Source: Apostichopus japonicus
Taxonomy: Eukaryota > Echinodermata > Holothuroidea > Aspidochirotida > Stichopodidae
DNA: 64,000 nt
NCBI RefSeq assembly: GCF_037975245.1
Contig: NC_092568.1
Location: 14,409,501 to 14,473,500 of the forward strand
Direction: 5' to 3'
Shown: one piece after another, positions 11,200 through 21,389 of the stretch
How the letters are laid out: every line of letters starts with the position of its first letter
Position numbering within the stretch: the stretch's first letter is position 1
The notes under the pieces: generated by a model
What the model was told of the DNA's origin: nothing
The model's input: the letters and a program-made list of their open reading frames with translations, nothing else
Databases searched by the model: none
Position numbers and translations under genes: made by a program

Positions 11200-11808
11200 G
11201 GTTCCATTATGAATATTGAACCTTTCCTCCTATTATGAATAACAAACCTTTTTGTCTATTATAGACTATGTACTCTTTGCTCTATTATGAATATCGAACC
11301 CTACGTCTTATTATGATTATCAAGCCTTTTTCACCATGATGAATATCTAACCCTTTCACCCAGTGGCGTAGGAAGGTACTTTTGAGTGGGGGGGGGGCTG
11401 AAGACTGATGGCCGGCCTGGGGGAGGGGTCTAAGGGGCGGGGGTGTTTTTTTGCATTTCCAGGTGGCCTCAGATGCAATTTGGTGCAATATAGCACACTT
11501 CAACACCCACTCCATTTTGTAAAGAATTTTGCATTTTCACCTGGCCTTAGATGCAATTTGGTGCTTCAAATGAGATTTTTTTCTCATTTGGAAATGAAAA
11601 AGGGGTATTCTGACTTGCGGAGCGGGGGCGCGGAACGATACTTCCGCCCCCCCATATTTTTCACTGGGGGGGCTGGCGCCCCCCCAGCCCCCCCGGTTCC
11701 TACGCCCTTGCTTTCACCAATTATGAACAACGAACCTTTTTCACCATTATGAATATCGAACCCTTTTACCAATTATGAACAACGAACCGTTTTTTTATTA
11801 CGAAAAAC
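11200..11808. repeat. 'ttatgaatatcgaacc' minisatellite split by a MITE
   Basis: Tandem copies of an approximately 26-bp unit (cattatgaatatcgaacc plus a T-rich spacer with ttcacc) run from about 11,200 to 11,360. They resume at 11,711-11,808. The interruption is exactly the hAT-type element at 11,361-11,710. Units alternate between 'gaatatcgaacc' and 'gaacaacgaacc'. Confidence 0.78.
11361..11710. mobile_element. hAT-type MITE, second copy
   Basis: A 350-bp element with termini CAGTGGCGTAGGAA at the left and, as reverse complement, CAAGGGCGTAGGAA at the right (12 of 14 identical). It is flanked by a perfect 8-bp target duplication CTTTCACC (11,353-11,360 and 11,711-11,718). It shares the GGCGTAGGA core of its ends with the MITE at 1,027, so the two are related, but the interiors differ. 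It holds long G- and C-runs just inside its ends and no coding sequence. It landed inside a minisatellite. Confidence 0.88.
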
Positions 11809-12129
11809 CTGCAGATCCCAAGGTTTTGAAAAGTATGGTAAAGTCAGTTTAATCACTAGATTTTGTGCTAACAACAACAGTAAAAGTGGTTTGCTGTTTA
11901 CTTACATTACATACCTTCTTTAGACACTTTCCTTGAATGCATGGAGTATTATGGTTCCCCAAATATCTCCATTCTCCCTTCATACCCACACTCCATGGAG
12001 CTTTGTAACTGGACAAAGTTGCTATGGGAAAGCTGAGGCCAAGAGGGTAGTAAAGACATTTGGTACTAAGTATTAAACCATGAAATTCTGGTAAACTCTG
12101 GTAATTGCTTCACAAACTTAGAAATCCAT
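11809..12129. other. No gene seen
   Basis: Unique AT-rich sequence with no coding signal. Confidence 0.45.
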
Positions 12130-12480
12130 GTCAGCTGGAACTGGAGGGAGTGTATTTAGTGGGATACACAATGTTATAAATCCACTAGACAGGGGATGTC
12201 TACAATAACATCAACTATGATGACTACTTTATTTTCAATTGATATACATCTCCGTTGGAAATTGGATAGTAAAAAGTGGGGATGCACACTTTTGTAAAAC
12301 CAGTAGGTATAATTTAAAATATGACAGGTAAGAATTATTGAATGACTACTGTATTGTGAAAACATGTCAGTTGGAGCATACGAAGTAAAGTGGGGATACA
12401 CACTGTTTTAAAACCAATAGACTCTGTACATCTACAATAACATCAAATATGAAAGTTAAGAGTTATTAATGTTAAGAATA
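12130..12480. repeat. ~116-bp tandem repeat, three copies
   Basis: A landmark of the form 'ggggatacacactgtttt(a)aaaaccaatag' recurs at about 12,163, 12,278 and 12,394, that is every ~116 bp. The phrase 'tctacaataacatcaa' is shared by the outer copies. Confidence 0.6.
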
Positions 12481-13143
12481 ACTGTTATACTGTCAAGGTA
12501 ACTCTTTCACTTTACCTTACTTGTACCATTTCCCTGTAAGACATCTCGTACTACATTGTAGGAATTTGCAAGTAATATCAATTCCTGTTGGGTACTTCTC
12601 TTAACACAAAGTGCCAGATTATGATTGAGCTTACATTGTTGGCCCAAAATGTAGCTACGCTAGACAAAATTTACTCAAGGGCTCACATGATGTGACATGC
12701 TGCATAGTAACCATGACAGAAGTTATTTATAGCATGCTATAGGAAGGGCCAATACAGCAGATATTTAAGTGAGAGGTTTGCTTAGCAAATGAGGTTCTTG
12801 ATATTGTGAGACAGTTAAAAGTTGGCTTAAACACACTAAATGCTGTGCATTGGCTGAAGTGGTAGAATATGTCGTAGCAGACTGTAGGGGACAGTGAAGG
12901 GGTCTGATATCGATTATTATGCCATTTTTTAAATCAAATAAAATGCCCAACTTGTTTCTCACTTATCAATCTGTCCTTTGCCAACTTCTGATTTTAGCAG
13001 TATTTGCCTCAATCAGGTAGTTGAAGGGTAACACCCCAAATTTTAATCGTAAGAGCCCGGTAGTCCATCTAACTGCATTCACCAGTGACTCTGATGCGTT
13101 ATCTTTATTTTTCCCTTGTTCTTTTGTAAATTAATTTACTTTC
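12481..13143. other. No gene seen
   Basis: Unique sequence with no recognisable exon. Confidence 0.45.
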
Positions 13144-13219
13144 TTTGTAAAGCGCTTTGAGCAGTAACTTTTGTTTACTGATTTGGCGCTATATAAGTCT
13201 CATTTATTATTATGATTAT
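13144..13219 (+). mobile_element. LINE/SINE 3' tail fragment (CR1/L2-like)
   Basis: Contains 'aagcgctttgagcag' and 'ggcgctatataagt' followed by a TTATTATTA tail. This is the style of 3' end used by CR1/L2-clade LINEs and the SINEs that borrow their machinery. The same sequence lies inverted at 18,770-18,842, and the two appear identical over more than 55 bp. No upstream coding part is present. Confidence 0.62.
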
Positions 13220-13351
13220 CTTTGGCACAGGTTGTGGGATATGCAGGTCTTTGTTCAACTGTTAAGCTAATCTCTTACCTTCCTCAATGCTAGCCATCAA
13301 AAGTGTTGATCCTTGAGCATACTTATTATGATTTTCTTTCTTCATGTACAG

Positions 13352-13462
13352 AAGTTGCAACAGAAGGAGTCTATGAGCAAGAAGATTCTGATCAAGATGA
13401 CTCAATTGATCAGCCTGGTGATATCAAGAAAGGACACTCTCTGAATGATGTTCAAAAAACAG
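13352..13462 (+). CDS. Internal exon of the Myb/SANT-like gene
   Basis: The exon is 111 nt, a multiple of three, bounded by a T-rich acceptor ending TGTACAG and by ACAG/GTGTAG. The open frame reads E-V-A-T-E-G-V-Y-E-Q-E-D-S-D-Q-D-D-S then …GHSLNDVQKT, a strongly acidic, probably disordered segment. It enters and leaves in phase 1 and joins in frame to the exon at 14,029. Incoming phase is compatible with either 2,602 (first frame) or 8,077 (second frame). The donor is weaker than consensus. No known domain lies in this exon. Confidence 0.52.
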
Positions 13463-14028
13463 GTGTAGAAATGTACTTGATTCAATATCTTTGAGCTCTT
13501 GTTTAAAGTTTAAAAAAAGAAGAAAAACAAAGAGTCAGCTTAAAATGCAAACAAAATTGAATGCTTTTTCTTGCATTGTGGTCCAGAAGATAACAGTTCA
13601 ATAACTTGACAACTTTGTAGATTACCAGTTGGCATTAGATCTAGAACGTAGAGCTTTAAAGAGCAAATTGGAACAGTATGCTTATGAAATGGGGAGGATA
13701 AACAAATATGTTTTGAAAGAAAAAGAAAACCGTCAATGCTTTGATTTACATTAGTACTCCTTAGTAGTCATGCTGTTGAAAACACAATACTTAACAAACA
13801 GATTTTTTATTTGAAAATGTAGAAGTGCTCATATTGCTTAATATTGTCTCTCATTGTAATTGTTGGAAAGTTAAGTTTTGTTTACATTAAAACTATCTGT
13901 GTGCGCAGCATATTTATTATCTCAGTACATAACATGAAAGGAGACCTTGTCACAGTAGCCGACCACTTGAAGTGCAGCTTTAAACAATTTCTGTGTCTTG
14001 ATCTGTACTATCTCATTCAACATTTTAG

Positions 14029-14240
14029 AGCCAATTCCCAAAGACAAACAGAAGAAAACACCATGGACTACTCAGGAGCAAGCAGCAGTCCACCGGCGCG
14101 TAGGTCAAAACATTGCATCATCAAAGTTGCATGGAAAGTCAGCAATAGTGAACTGCATGAGTCTGGAACCATGTCTTTGTAATCGAAGGTGGACTAATAT
14201 TAAAGATTACATCAGAATTAAAATCTGTTCTATTGCATGA
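14029..14240 (+). CDS. Terminal exon, Myb/SANT-like C-terminal domain
   Basis: Acceptor CATTTTAG precedes it, and the frame runs 70 codons to TGA at 14,238-14,240. After a Lys-rich start (K-D-K-Q-K-K) it reads P-W-T-T-Q-E…A-A-V-H-R-R-V-G-Q-N-I, then H-G-K, E-P-C-L-C-N-R-R-W and I-K-D-Y. The pattern PWT..E..AV.R..G..I…GK…C…EP.L.NR.W..IK.Y resembles the C-terminal Myb/SANT-like module of a large uncharacterised family in fish and invertebrates. That family match is from memory of the pattern, not a search. A role in DNA or protein binding is inference. The phase matches the exon at 13,352. The missing 5' exons prevent a full model. Confidence 0.6.
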
Positions 14241-14371
14241 AAGGGACAGAAAAACTTTGTACAAAAGTAAGGAGTTCATATGCAGATCTATTCATTTCAG
14301 ACTGCAACCTGTAAAGAAGTAATTATCAGGGAATTTGACGCAAGAGTTTTGGACACAAGTTAACTTCTCTG

Positions 14372-15480
14372 CGACCTTCTGTTTTGTTTGAAGTAGTTCA
14401 ATCCTTGTTCAGATGGAAACTTTTACTTAATATTCCTTAGGGTTTTAAATTTATTGCTTTCTGATATGTTCCGTCAGCTTATGCTTTTTTCTTGTATACC
14501 AGAAGTAATATCTGCTCAAAAGCACAAAAATGAATGAAGTGTTTTGCAGAAGTTAAGGAATTTGTATTCATTTTAGCAAATCCTTCTGGACTTTATAACC
14601 TTCAAGGAAGAATATTTTTTGCCTATTTGTGTTTGTTGATATCATTTAAAACTGTTCAAATGGCCTTTGAGTGTTTAACAAGTTCACTGAAGAAAGCTTA
14701 ACAAACAGTATTGTTAATTTTAAGGTATTGTTACAGAAGGACTATAGTTACCTTTTGAAAACTGCCGGGACCAAGCCTTGGCAGATTACCTAGAAAGTTG
14801 GCAGGTTTTGCTGTTCATAGTGGCATATACCTTAAGCTCCTCATACTGAGCAAAGCATTCACTGTACAGAAAAAATCGTTTGTTATGTGATACGTAATGT
14901 GATAGGTTGCCCAAGCATAAATGACTCTTGCCAATATTGTTATGAACTTTTTCTGTTTGTTGTTTGAAATAGTTTCATTCTTGTTCAAATGGAAATGTTT
15001 ACTTAGTATGCCTTCAGCTTTAAATTTGGTTTTCTTATTTATTCTGTCCATAACATGCTTTTTCCTGTACACCAGACATAATATCTGCTCAAATTTACAA
15101 AAGTGACTGATGTAGTTTGTAGGATTTAGTTAGTGTTCATGGAAATCAGCAAGATACTTTTCACTGCAAGGAAGAAATTTTGTTTCTGTTTCTGTTTTGT
15201 TTGTTTGTTTGTTTGTTTGATGTCACTTAAAATCATTCAATGGCCTTTGAGTATTGAACAAGTTCACTCAAGTAAGCTTAAAATGTGGTATATGCCATTT
15301 TTAAGGTATTGTTACTTTTTCAATACGCGTCTGTCACCAAGCTTTGGCAGTTTATGAAGGTACATCCATGTATGGTTAGTTACTGAATGGTGACAATCAA
15401 ATTGAGTTCACTCATCAGAGAACAATTTTGTCATCAGGTGATATGTCATGTGATATGCTGCTGAAGTGTAAATGACAGTA
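14372..15480. repeat. ~573-bp tandem duplication downstream of the gene
   Basis: Two diverged copies begin about 14,372 and 14,946. Shared landmarks, in order, are 'ttgttcaaatggaaa', 'taatatctgctcaaa', 'aatggcctttgagt…gaacaagttcact', 'taaggtattgttac', 'caagctttggcag' and 'gtgatatgtcatgtgata'. It sits just after the stop of the Myb/SANT-like exon, so it may be 3' UTR. No coding capacity is apparent. Confidence 0.7.
15194..15219. repeat. (TTTG)n microsatellite
   Basis: Six or so TTTG units inside the second copy of the 573-bp duplication, absent from the first copy. Confidence 0.85.
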
Positions 15481-16090
15481 AATCCATTACCCAGTGAAAA
15501 CACACGTAATGGATTTCTAGCAAGAGAAAGAAATGACATGGTTAGTGTGTATATATACTGACTCCTTGCCTGTTTCCTGCTTAAATAGCACTCGAACCAC
15601 CAGTGGTTTCTGTATTTCTATAAATCTGGCACCTTTGGGCCAGACCATTACCAGCTACTAACACTGTTCACCATTGCTTCCCCCTTTTTATTACCACAGG
15701 TCCCCTCAGAACATTTACAAATATTTATAAACCTCAACATCTCGTCAGCAAGATTCCATCAACACAATCATAAGAGGATGGGAGATAAATTGTCTTTCCA
15801 TATGAACTTGGAAGGAAAATTGCTTGGTTGTACTGATATAAAAGAAAGGAAGCTTTTTATAATCGTCATTTGACACCCTAATTGATCACAGTCACTGTAG
15901 GCCACGCATTCTTCCATGGACCCCACATGCTTTCACAAACCCCACTTTCTCTAGAAGGGTCCGAAATACCAGGTTCAATACCACTGGTGCAGACCTGTTA
16001 CGTTATGATCTCTTGGAAAGCCGAAGTACCTCGCTATGTTGTTCAATTTGTTAAAGAAAATTAACTGTTATCAGTCATTTTGTCAGATTT
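15481..16090. other. No gene seen
   Basis: Unique sequence without a supported exon. Confidence 0.45.
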
Positions 16091-16143
16091 ATGAAGAAAA
16101 CTGCTCATGTTACATCATCGAAACCACAATGCAATTTTTGCAT
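16091..16143. repeat. Dispersed repeat, copy 1
   Basis: About 53 bp ('atgaagaaaactgctcatgt…') nearly identical to 21,332-21,389, in the same orientation. Flanks differ. The family is unknown. Confidence 0.65.
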
Positions 16144-16715
16144 TCTGGCTGTTACATTTTTCTCTTGGATGATTGATAGATGCTTTAATGAAAGACTTAC
16201 ATGTTGCACTGGTACACGGGTACTTACGTTTTGTGGAATTGAACATTTTTACCCAATCAAAGGAAATAATCTGGCATCTTATTCTAAATCATGTAGCTCA
16301 GTCGACAGTTAACACCGTGTTTCTAAACAACTCATAATACACCAACCCATAATACCATCTATCCCACTTAAATAATACAGGATGGAAGTGTGAGCACCCA
16401 TGTAAAACCTGTTAAGTCAACTTGGGATATGTCAGTTTATTCCTCACAGTTACATTGGGGATATATATGTATATCCCCAGTCCCATCTCAAACACAAAAA
16501 AATGTGTTATCCCCACTTTGCACATACAGGTTCACACCAAGAAAACAAAGCTTCCCGTCCTTCTCAATATAATAACCTGCAATGCCAGCCTGTATTCGTC
16601 ATAAAACATGAAAAACATCATTCAAAAGTTGCTTAGAGCAGAAGTCCCCAGTTTGCATTAATACAACTTGCCTCCCCATGATCTCGGATTTTTTAACCCG
16701 GTGGGCCAGTGAATT
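16144..16715. other. No gene seen
   Basis: Unique sequence; a short dyad 'ggggatatatatgtatatcccc' lies around 16,456-16,477. No exon supported. Confidence 0.45.
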
Positions 16716-16815
16716 ACTTTCTAAGCGGAGCGCCACCACCGGTTGGTGCGCAGCGTACAAGAAAATTTCTGGTTTCGTTTCCCCCCCAGATCATCGGAAA
16801 TGGCACTTCTCGGGC
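16716..16815 (-). mobile_element. Transposon fragment shared with 26,941-27,038
   Basis: The stretch 'ctaagcggagcgccaccac…gcgcagcgtacaa' followed by 'cccagatcatcggaaatggcacttc' matches, in inverted orientation, the fragment at 26,941-27,038. It is a dispersed element of unknown class with no coding capacity. Confidence 0.6.
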
Positions 16816-18769
16816 TTGAAAAGGACCAACCAGATGTATATGTTTGCCTGCGAACCAACTTTTTCCAAATAGTTTTTTTTCCCATCCATACCATTTTGAA
16901 GATTGTAACCAGCCACACATCATGTTCGACCTCATCGCATCTCCTGTGGATCATTGCTTTTGTAGGTGATTCTACGTCGCCGCCCACAATACCCGTCAGC
17001 CCTACTTTTCAAGGTTTTCAGCCTATTATTTATTTAGAATTTGAAAATTCACATTTCTTGTGAATAAATTCACATCAAAACATACCCATAATGTTGCACA
17101 AAATTTCATCTATGGACAATCACTATAGAAAAAACCTCCTCCAACCCCTAACAGACCGGTCAAAATTGCACGAGTAGAGGGAAGTATGATGAAGAATGTT
17201 GGTCAGGGAATTTTCGAAAATTCAGACACAGTTAATTTATTGGTGTACAAATATTAAAACCTCTTATAACGATTACCATAAACTTCTTGAACGAAATGAA
17301 AAATACCAGATATTTCCGAAACTGAACACTATACACATAGACAGTTTGTAGGCTGTTCATCCTGGAACGCCATTTTCATGCTCACTGATATGATGTGATT
17401 TCTGCTGTTTGCTTTACAAATTCGAAGAATTGATATAAGACAGAAATAAATAACTTTTATCGGTTTATTGTGCAATGCCCCACATTCTTTTTGATTTCAA
17501 AAGACGCACAGTTTCAATTTCATAACACACTGAAGGCTTCGATTCTCTATCTGCCTTCAGTTTAGGAAAGATCTTGGGATTTTGATCCCTTAAGATATCG
17601 CTAAATATTGCTAGATGTCCATACAGTACAGTGTCCTTTGCATTTCTTGGGATTTTTCAGGATCTTCGGGAATTGCAAAATCGGGAATGGTCACACTTCA
17701 TGTAGGTCAGTGCACTATGAGCGCAGATCAGTCTTGGATAATGGTGGGGACGCGTGTCTGTTCTCTGATACCATCTAAGCTGAGCGCGACCATAGGTTCG
17801 CGCGTAGCTTACACAATATTTTTGGCCAATATACCTCCTAGATTGCCGTAAATAACACTTCCCAGACCCAATGATGCTCTCAAACCTCCTTAAGTTTTTG
17901 ATCTCATGGCTTAGAAATTTAGTTTGGGGAAATACATGGTCGTCTGCAGATATAAAAATCAGCGGAAAAATAATCCAAGTAGACTTTTGTATACAATGAG
18001 TATGGGGTCCTTTCCCAGAAAACAATTATAGACTGCCGTAAATGCGATTTCCGTTCTATATTTAACAACTGTGGATAAATATGATAAAATTAGAACTAGT
18101 GATAATATGAGTTACATGAGTTATATGAATGCAGCTTCCTGCATGCTGGTATATTCATCTTAGAAAGTTCATACGTCTCACAGTACGATGAAAAGTGTAC
18201 TACAGTGTAGCAGGTATTAAAGCCCAGTTTATTCGTAATTCAGAGACATATAATGAGAAACATCCAAATACTTTCCTTCGAAAATTTTATCTTCTCAAAC
18301 TATCTCCCGAAATTGACCAAAACTTCAGGTAATTCAACTGAAAGTGTAAACACCGCAGGACGTGAAGCTAGCTCAAATTGAGTTGATAATAATTGTTTTG
18401 TTCGCACTCAGTCCGTTTTGCTGACCACAATTTATCAGTCTCGTGTATAGATTATGTCTCACATGATTGAACGTGTTAATTCTTCAGAGAAGTCACGCCT
18501 AACAGTGTCAATAGAAATAATTCTTGTCTCTTATAGCATGTCATTTGAACAATGCTGGATCAAACTGCGCCAAAGTTCAGTACAGGGGAATTTGAAATGC
18601 GTTTGTTCAAGAAAAATTGGTGGGGACACGGTATATCATGTCCCCACCACTGAAAAAGTTAGTGGGCCTGCGCCTATGCAGTGCACGACCTCTGGACGTC
18701 ACTAATAAACAACTCGAACACTTGTTATGAAGTGGTGTGTTGCCGGATTTTGTTAAGGTCTTGGTACTA
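16816..18769. other. No gene seen; one small hairpin
   Basis: Mostly unique AT-rich sequence. A perfect 10-bp stem GGTGGGGACA / TGTCCCCACC with a 10-base loop lies at 18,619-18,648 and probably belongs to a degraded transposon. The 122-codon minus frame at 17,657-18,025 has no familiar motif and I treat it as chance. Confidence 0.45.
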
Positions 18770-18842
18770 TAATAATAATAATAATAAATGAGACTTATAT
18801 AGCGCCAAATCAGTAAACAAAAGTTACTGCTCAAAGCGCTAT
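18770..18842 (-). mobile_element. LINE/SINE 3' tail fragment (CR1/L2-like), inverted copy
   Basis: Reverse complement of the fragment at 13,144-13,219, from the TAATAATAA tail through 'agcgccaaatcagtaaac' to 'caaagcgct'. I see no difference over the shared ~57 bp outside the tail, which suggests a young source. Confidence 0.62.
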
Positions 18843-19154
18843 GGACGAAGGTCATTAATTTTCGTAACTCATCAGGAAGTGGTGTAACAATCTCAAGAAG
18901 TGATGGGTGCACACCCCCTCCCCCCCCCCCCGCCCATGATATGCCCTTGGATCCACTACATGATATTCACAGCTGTGCTCAATTCTCGATCCAATCGCCT
19001 GCGGAATTTATTTTTAGATTCATTGTTAGAGTTACGGTGCTAGGTTTGGGGTAACAATTAGTATTCAGGTCAGAGTGTATAACATTTTATCTCTGGATGG
19101 CGGTGTTGCATCAAAAGACATAGATCTAGTGCAGTTCGCATAGAGATCCAGGTC
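18843..19154. other. No gene; C-run
   Basis: Contains a C-run at 18,912-18,932 and otherwise unique sequence. Confidence 0.45.
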
Positions 19155-19268
19155 TAATACCGAAATGCGTCATGTTGCCCGACGACTCGGTCGAGTTCGA
19201 GACCTGCCAAAGTTGGTTTCATAGCACAATTGTTTAAGGCGTCCATACACACACACGCGTTATGATAG

Positions 19269-19343
<75 letters not shown>

Positions 19344-19575
19344 GGGATCAGCACTGTAATTATGTTACTGTTCCTCTTTCTCTTCCCAGTGTCTTGGCGT
19401 TTTTCTTCTTCTCCCTCCTTTTCTCCTTTTTCTCTCTTCTTTTTCTTTTCCCTTCTTCCTCTCCTTCCTCTTCCCCCCCCCTCTTTTTTCCCTTTTTTCT
19501 TCTCTTTTTCTCTCTCCCCTTTTTCTTATCCAGGGGGGCCCCCAACTCCTCCCCCTGGATATGCGCCTGATCAAT
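19155..19575 (-). mobile_element. Purine-tract transposon, copy 1
   Basis: Homologous and inverted to 26,480-26,860. Read on the minus strand: a head 'gcgcatatccaggggg' with a complementary 'ccccctggat', a ~150-bp purine-only tract (pyrimidine on the plus strand, 19,372-19,530), 'gccaagacactgggaagagaaag', 'gatccctattata', the (TA)n block, and a tail 'ctcgaccgagtcgtcggg…acgcatttcggta'. No coding capacity beyond low-complexity frames. Class unknown. Confidence 0.68.
19273..19341. repeat. (TA)34 microsatellite
   Basis: About 68 bp of uninterrupted TA dinucleotides inside the purine-tract element. The copy at 26,480 has only 'tattatatacaca' here, so the expansion is local. Confidence 0.95.
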
Positions 19576-19929
19576 AGGTCAATTTTGTATAACACTGTCA
19601 AAGTGATTGTTTGACTTCTAATAATAACAATGAAGGCATCTACTGTGGGCTGCAAGTTAGATGCATTAAGGTATATTGATATCTCAGTTAAGTTCTGTAC
19701 CTCACATACTACACTGGTACTCATATAATATTTTGTAGGTCCTACAATGCCAATTATAAATTTACCATACAGATTACAGCTGTCAATTCGATGAATTCAT
19801 ATCATTGAACTTCCATTGTTTGCTACGTAGAAGGTTTTAGTTCTCAATAGACAAATTGAAATTTTATTCCGTTGTCTGTATCCCACAAGGTATCCTGCCA
19901 CTCATACAACATGACCAAAATATAGCATT
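19576..19929. repeat. Degraded repeat related to the adjacent foldback
   Basis: The phrases 'gattgtttgacttctaataa', 'aaggcatctactgtgggctgcaa' and 'gatgcattaaggtatattg' in 19,600-19,680 recur in the foldback element that follows, so this is an older, partial copy. Confidence 0.5.
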
Positions 19930-20163
19930 AATAGGCTAATTTTCATATTCCTCTAGTCAAAGTTATTGTTTGGCTTCTAATAGCGATGAAAGCATCTACT
20001 GTAGGCTGCATATTAGATGCATTAAGGTATATTTTGTATCACATATAAGTTCTGTACCCCACAAGCTACACTGGTATCTACATTAGGCTGTCACTTAGAT
20101 GCATGAAGGTATATTGAAGCCAAACAATAACTTTGACCAGTGGAATATGAAAATTCACCTATT
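19930..20163. mobile_element. Small foldback (inverted-repeat) element
   Basis: Arms 19,930-19,977 and 20,116-20,163 are inverted copies of about 48 bp, with 21 bp identical at their inner ends and few mismatches elsewhere. Outer ends read AATAGG…CCTATT. The loop holds the 'gatgcattaaggtata' phrase twice. It is non-coding. The superfamily is unclear because I cannot fix a target duplication. Confidence 0.6.
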
Positions 20164-20688
20164 GGTGCTGTATTCTGATCATGTTGTTCTGTACCCAATA
20201 GCTACATTGTTACTCAATATTTAGCCTAAACTCATTGGTTTGAAGGGATCAAAATATCCGAACTAACCTTGTAGCTCCTCAATTTTTCCCCCCTTATTTG
20301 ACTAGATTCCAAGCAATCGTTGTCTGCCCCTGATCCGTAATTCAATGCAAGGTATGTTGTTTAACCTTGAACTTAATTAGTTTTTCTTTAACACCACCAT
20401 CATTATGTTTTTTGTCCGTGGTACAGCTTAAAACCCTTTCAAGTATACTTAAAGCAAATCAGGATTGAACAGCACCACACAATAGAACATGATCCGAAAA
20501 GTTTCATTCAATTTAATTAACTGTTCAATCGGTAATTAAGGAATAATTGAGACACAAATGTGTATGCTAGCCACCATGATTGTTCCTCGCAAGGTATTTT
20601 CTTCCTCACTGTTACCCCTAAGGTATCCTCATGCTCATTGCTGTTCCTCACAAGGTGTTCCCAATAATTTACGTATTAAGTGTCTGTG
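20164..20688. other. No gene seen
   Basis: Unique AT-rich sequence up to a short TG-repeat (20,689-20,704). Confidence 0.45.
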
Positions 20689-20736
20689 TGCGTGTGTGTG
20701 TGTGAGTGCGGTTGTTATGCCCAGATTTTAAACAAG

Positions 20737-21305
20737 ATATCTCAAGAAGGGAAGGTCAGACAAATTTTATATTTGGTGTGTAGAAGTACCACATTAAGTA
20801 CAAGAAGCGTATTATTTTTGGTGGAAGTCAAAGGTCATTTGGGGTCACCAGCGGTCAAATTATGAAAACCTTTTAATCACTATATTTCAAGAAGGGAAGG
20901 TCAGACTAATATCATATTTGATGTGTAGAAGTATAACATTAAGTACAAAAAGTATTGTTTTTGGTGGAGGTCAAAGGTAATTTGGAGTCACCAAGGGTCA
21001 AAATTTGAAAACCTCGAAAACATAATATCTCAAGAAGGGAATCATGGGCAGACCTCATACTCGGTGTGTAGAAGTACCACATTGTGTAAAAGAAGCATAT
21101 GGTTTTTAGTGGAAGTCAGAGGTCATTTGGGGTCATAAGGGGTCAAATTGTGAAAACCTTGTAATCATGATATCTCAATAATGGAAGATTAGGCAGACCT
21201 CTAATTTAATGTATAGAAGTACCACATTGAGTTGAAGCCTATCGATTTTGGCGGAGGTCAAAGGTCATTTGGGGTCATCATAGGTCAAATCGTGAAACGC
21301 TTGTA
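20737..21305. repeat. ~145-bp tandem repeat with AGGTCA direct repeats, cluster 1
   Basis: Four units start with 'atatctcaagaaggga' at about 20,737, 20,882, 21,025 and 21,170. Each continues through 'gtgtagaagtaccacatt', then 'ggtggaggtcaaaggtcatttggggtca' in varied form, then 'aaattgtgaaaacctt'. A TG-repeat precedes the cluster. The same family forms a second cluster at 25,492-26,060. No coding. Confidence 0.82.
21255..21267 (+). promoter_or_regulatory. DR1-type nuclear receptor motif
   Basis: AGGTCA-A-AGGTCA is the textbook DR1 arrangement bound by RXR heterodimers, HNF4 or COUP-TF. It lies in the fourth unit of the ~145-bp repeat; the other units carry one- or two-base variants. Function here is not shown. 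Confidence 0.35.
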
Positions 21306-21331
21306 TGCCTTCACTATACATTACATCAGAC

Positions 21332-21389
21332 TCATGAAGAAAACTGCTCATGTTACATCATCGAAACCACAATGCATTTTTACATTCTG
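21332..21389. repeat. Dispersed repeat, copy 2
   Basis: Near-identical to 16,091-16,143 in the same orientation ('atgaagaaaactgctcatgt…ccacaatgca'). Confidence 0.65.

Noticed and set aside
17657-18025. 122-codon minus-strand frame
   Set aside because: No domain, no splice context, unusual composition. Likely chance in non-coding DNA.
19262-19724. Low-complexity frames (Ile-Tyr, Phe-Ser-Leu, Lys-Arg-Glu) around 19,262-19,724 and 26,428-26,777
   Set aside because: They are translations of (TA)n and of the purine tract.
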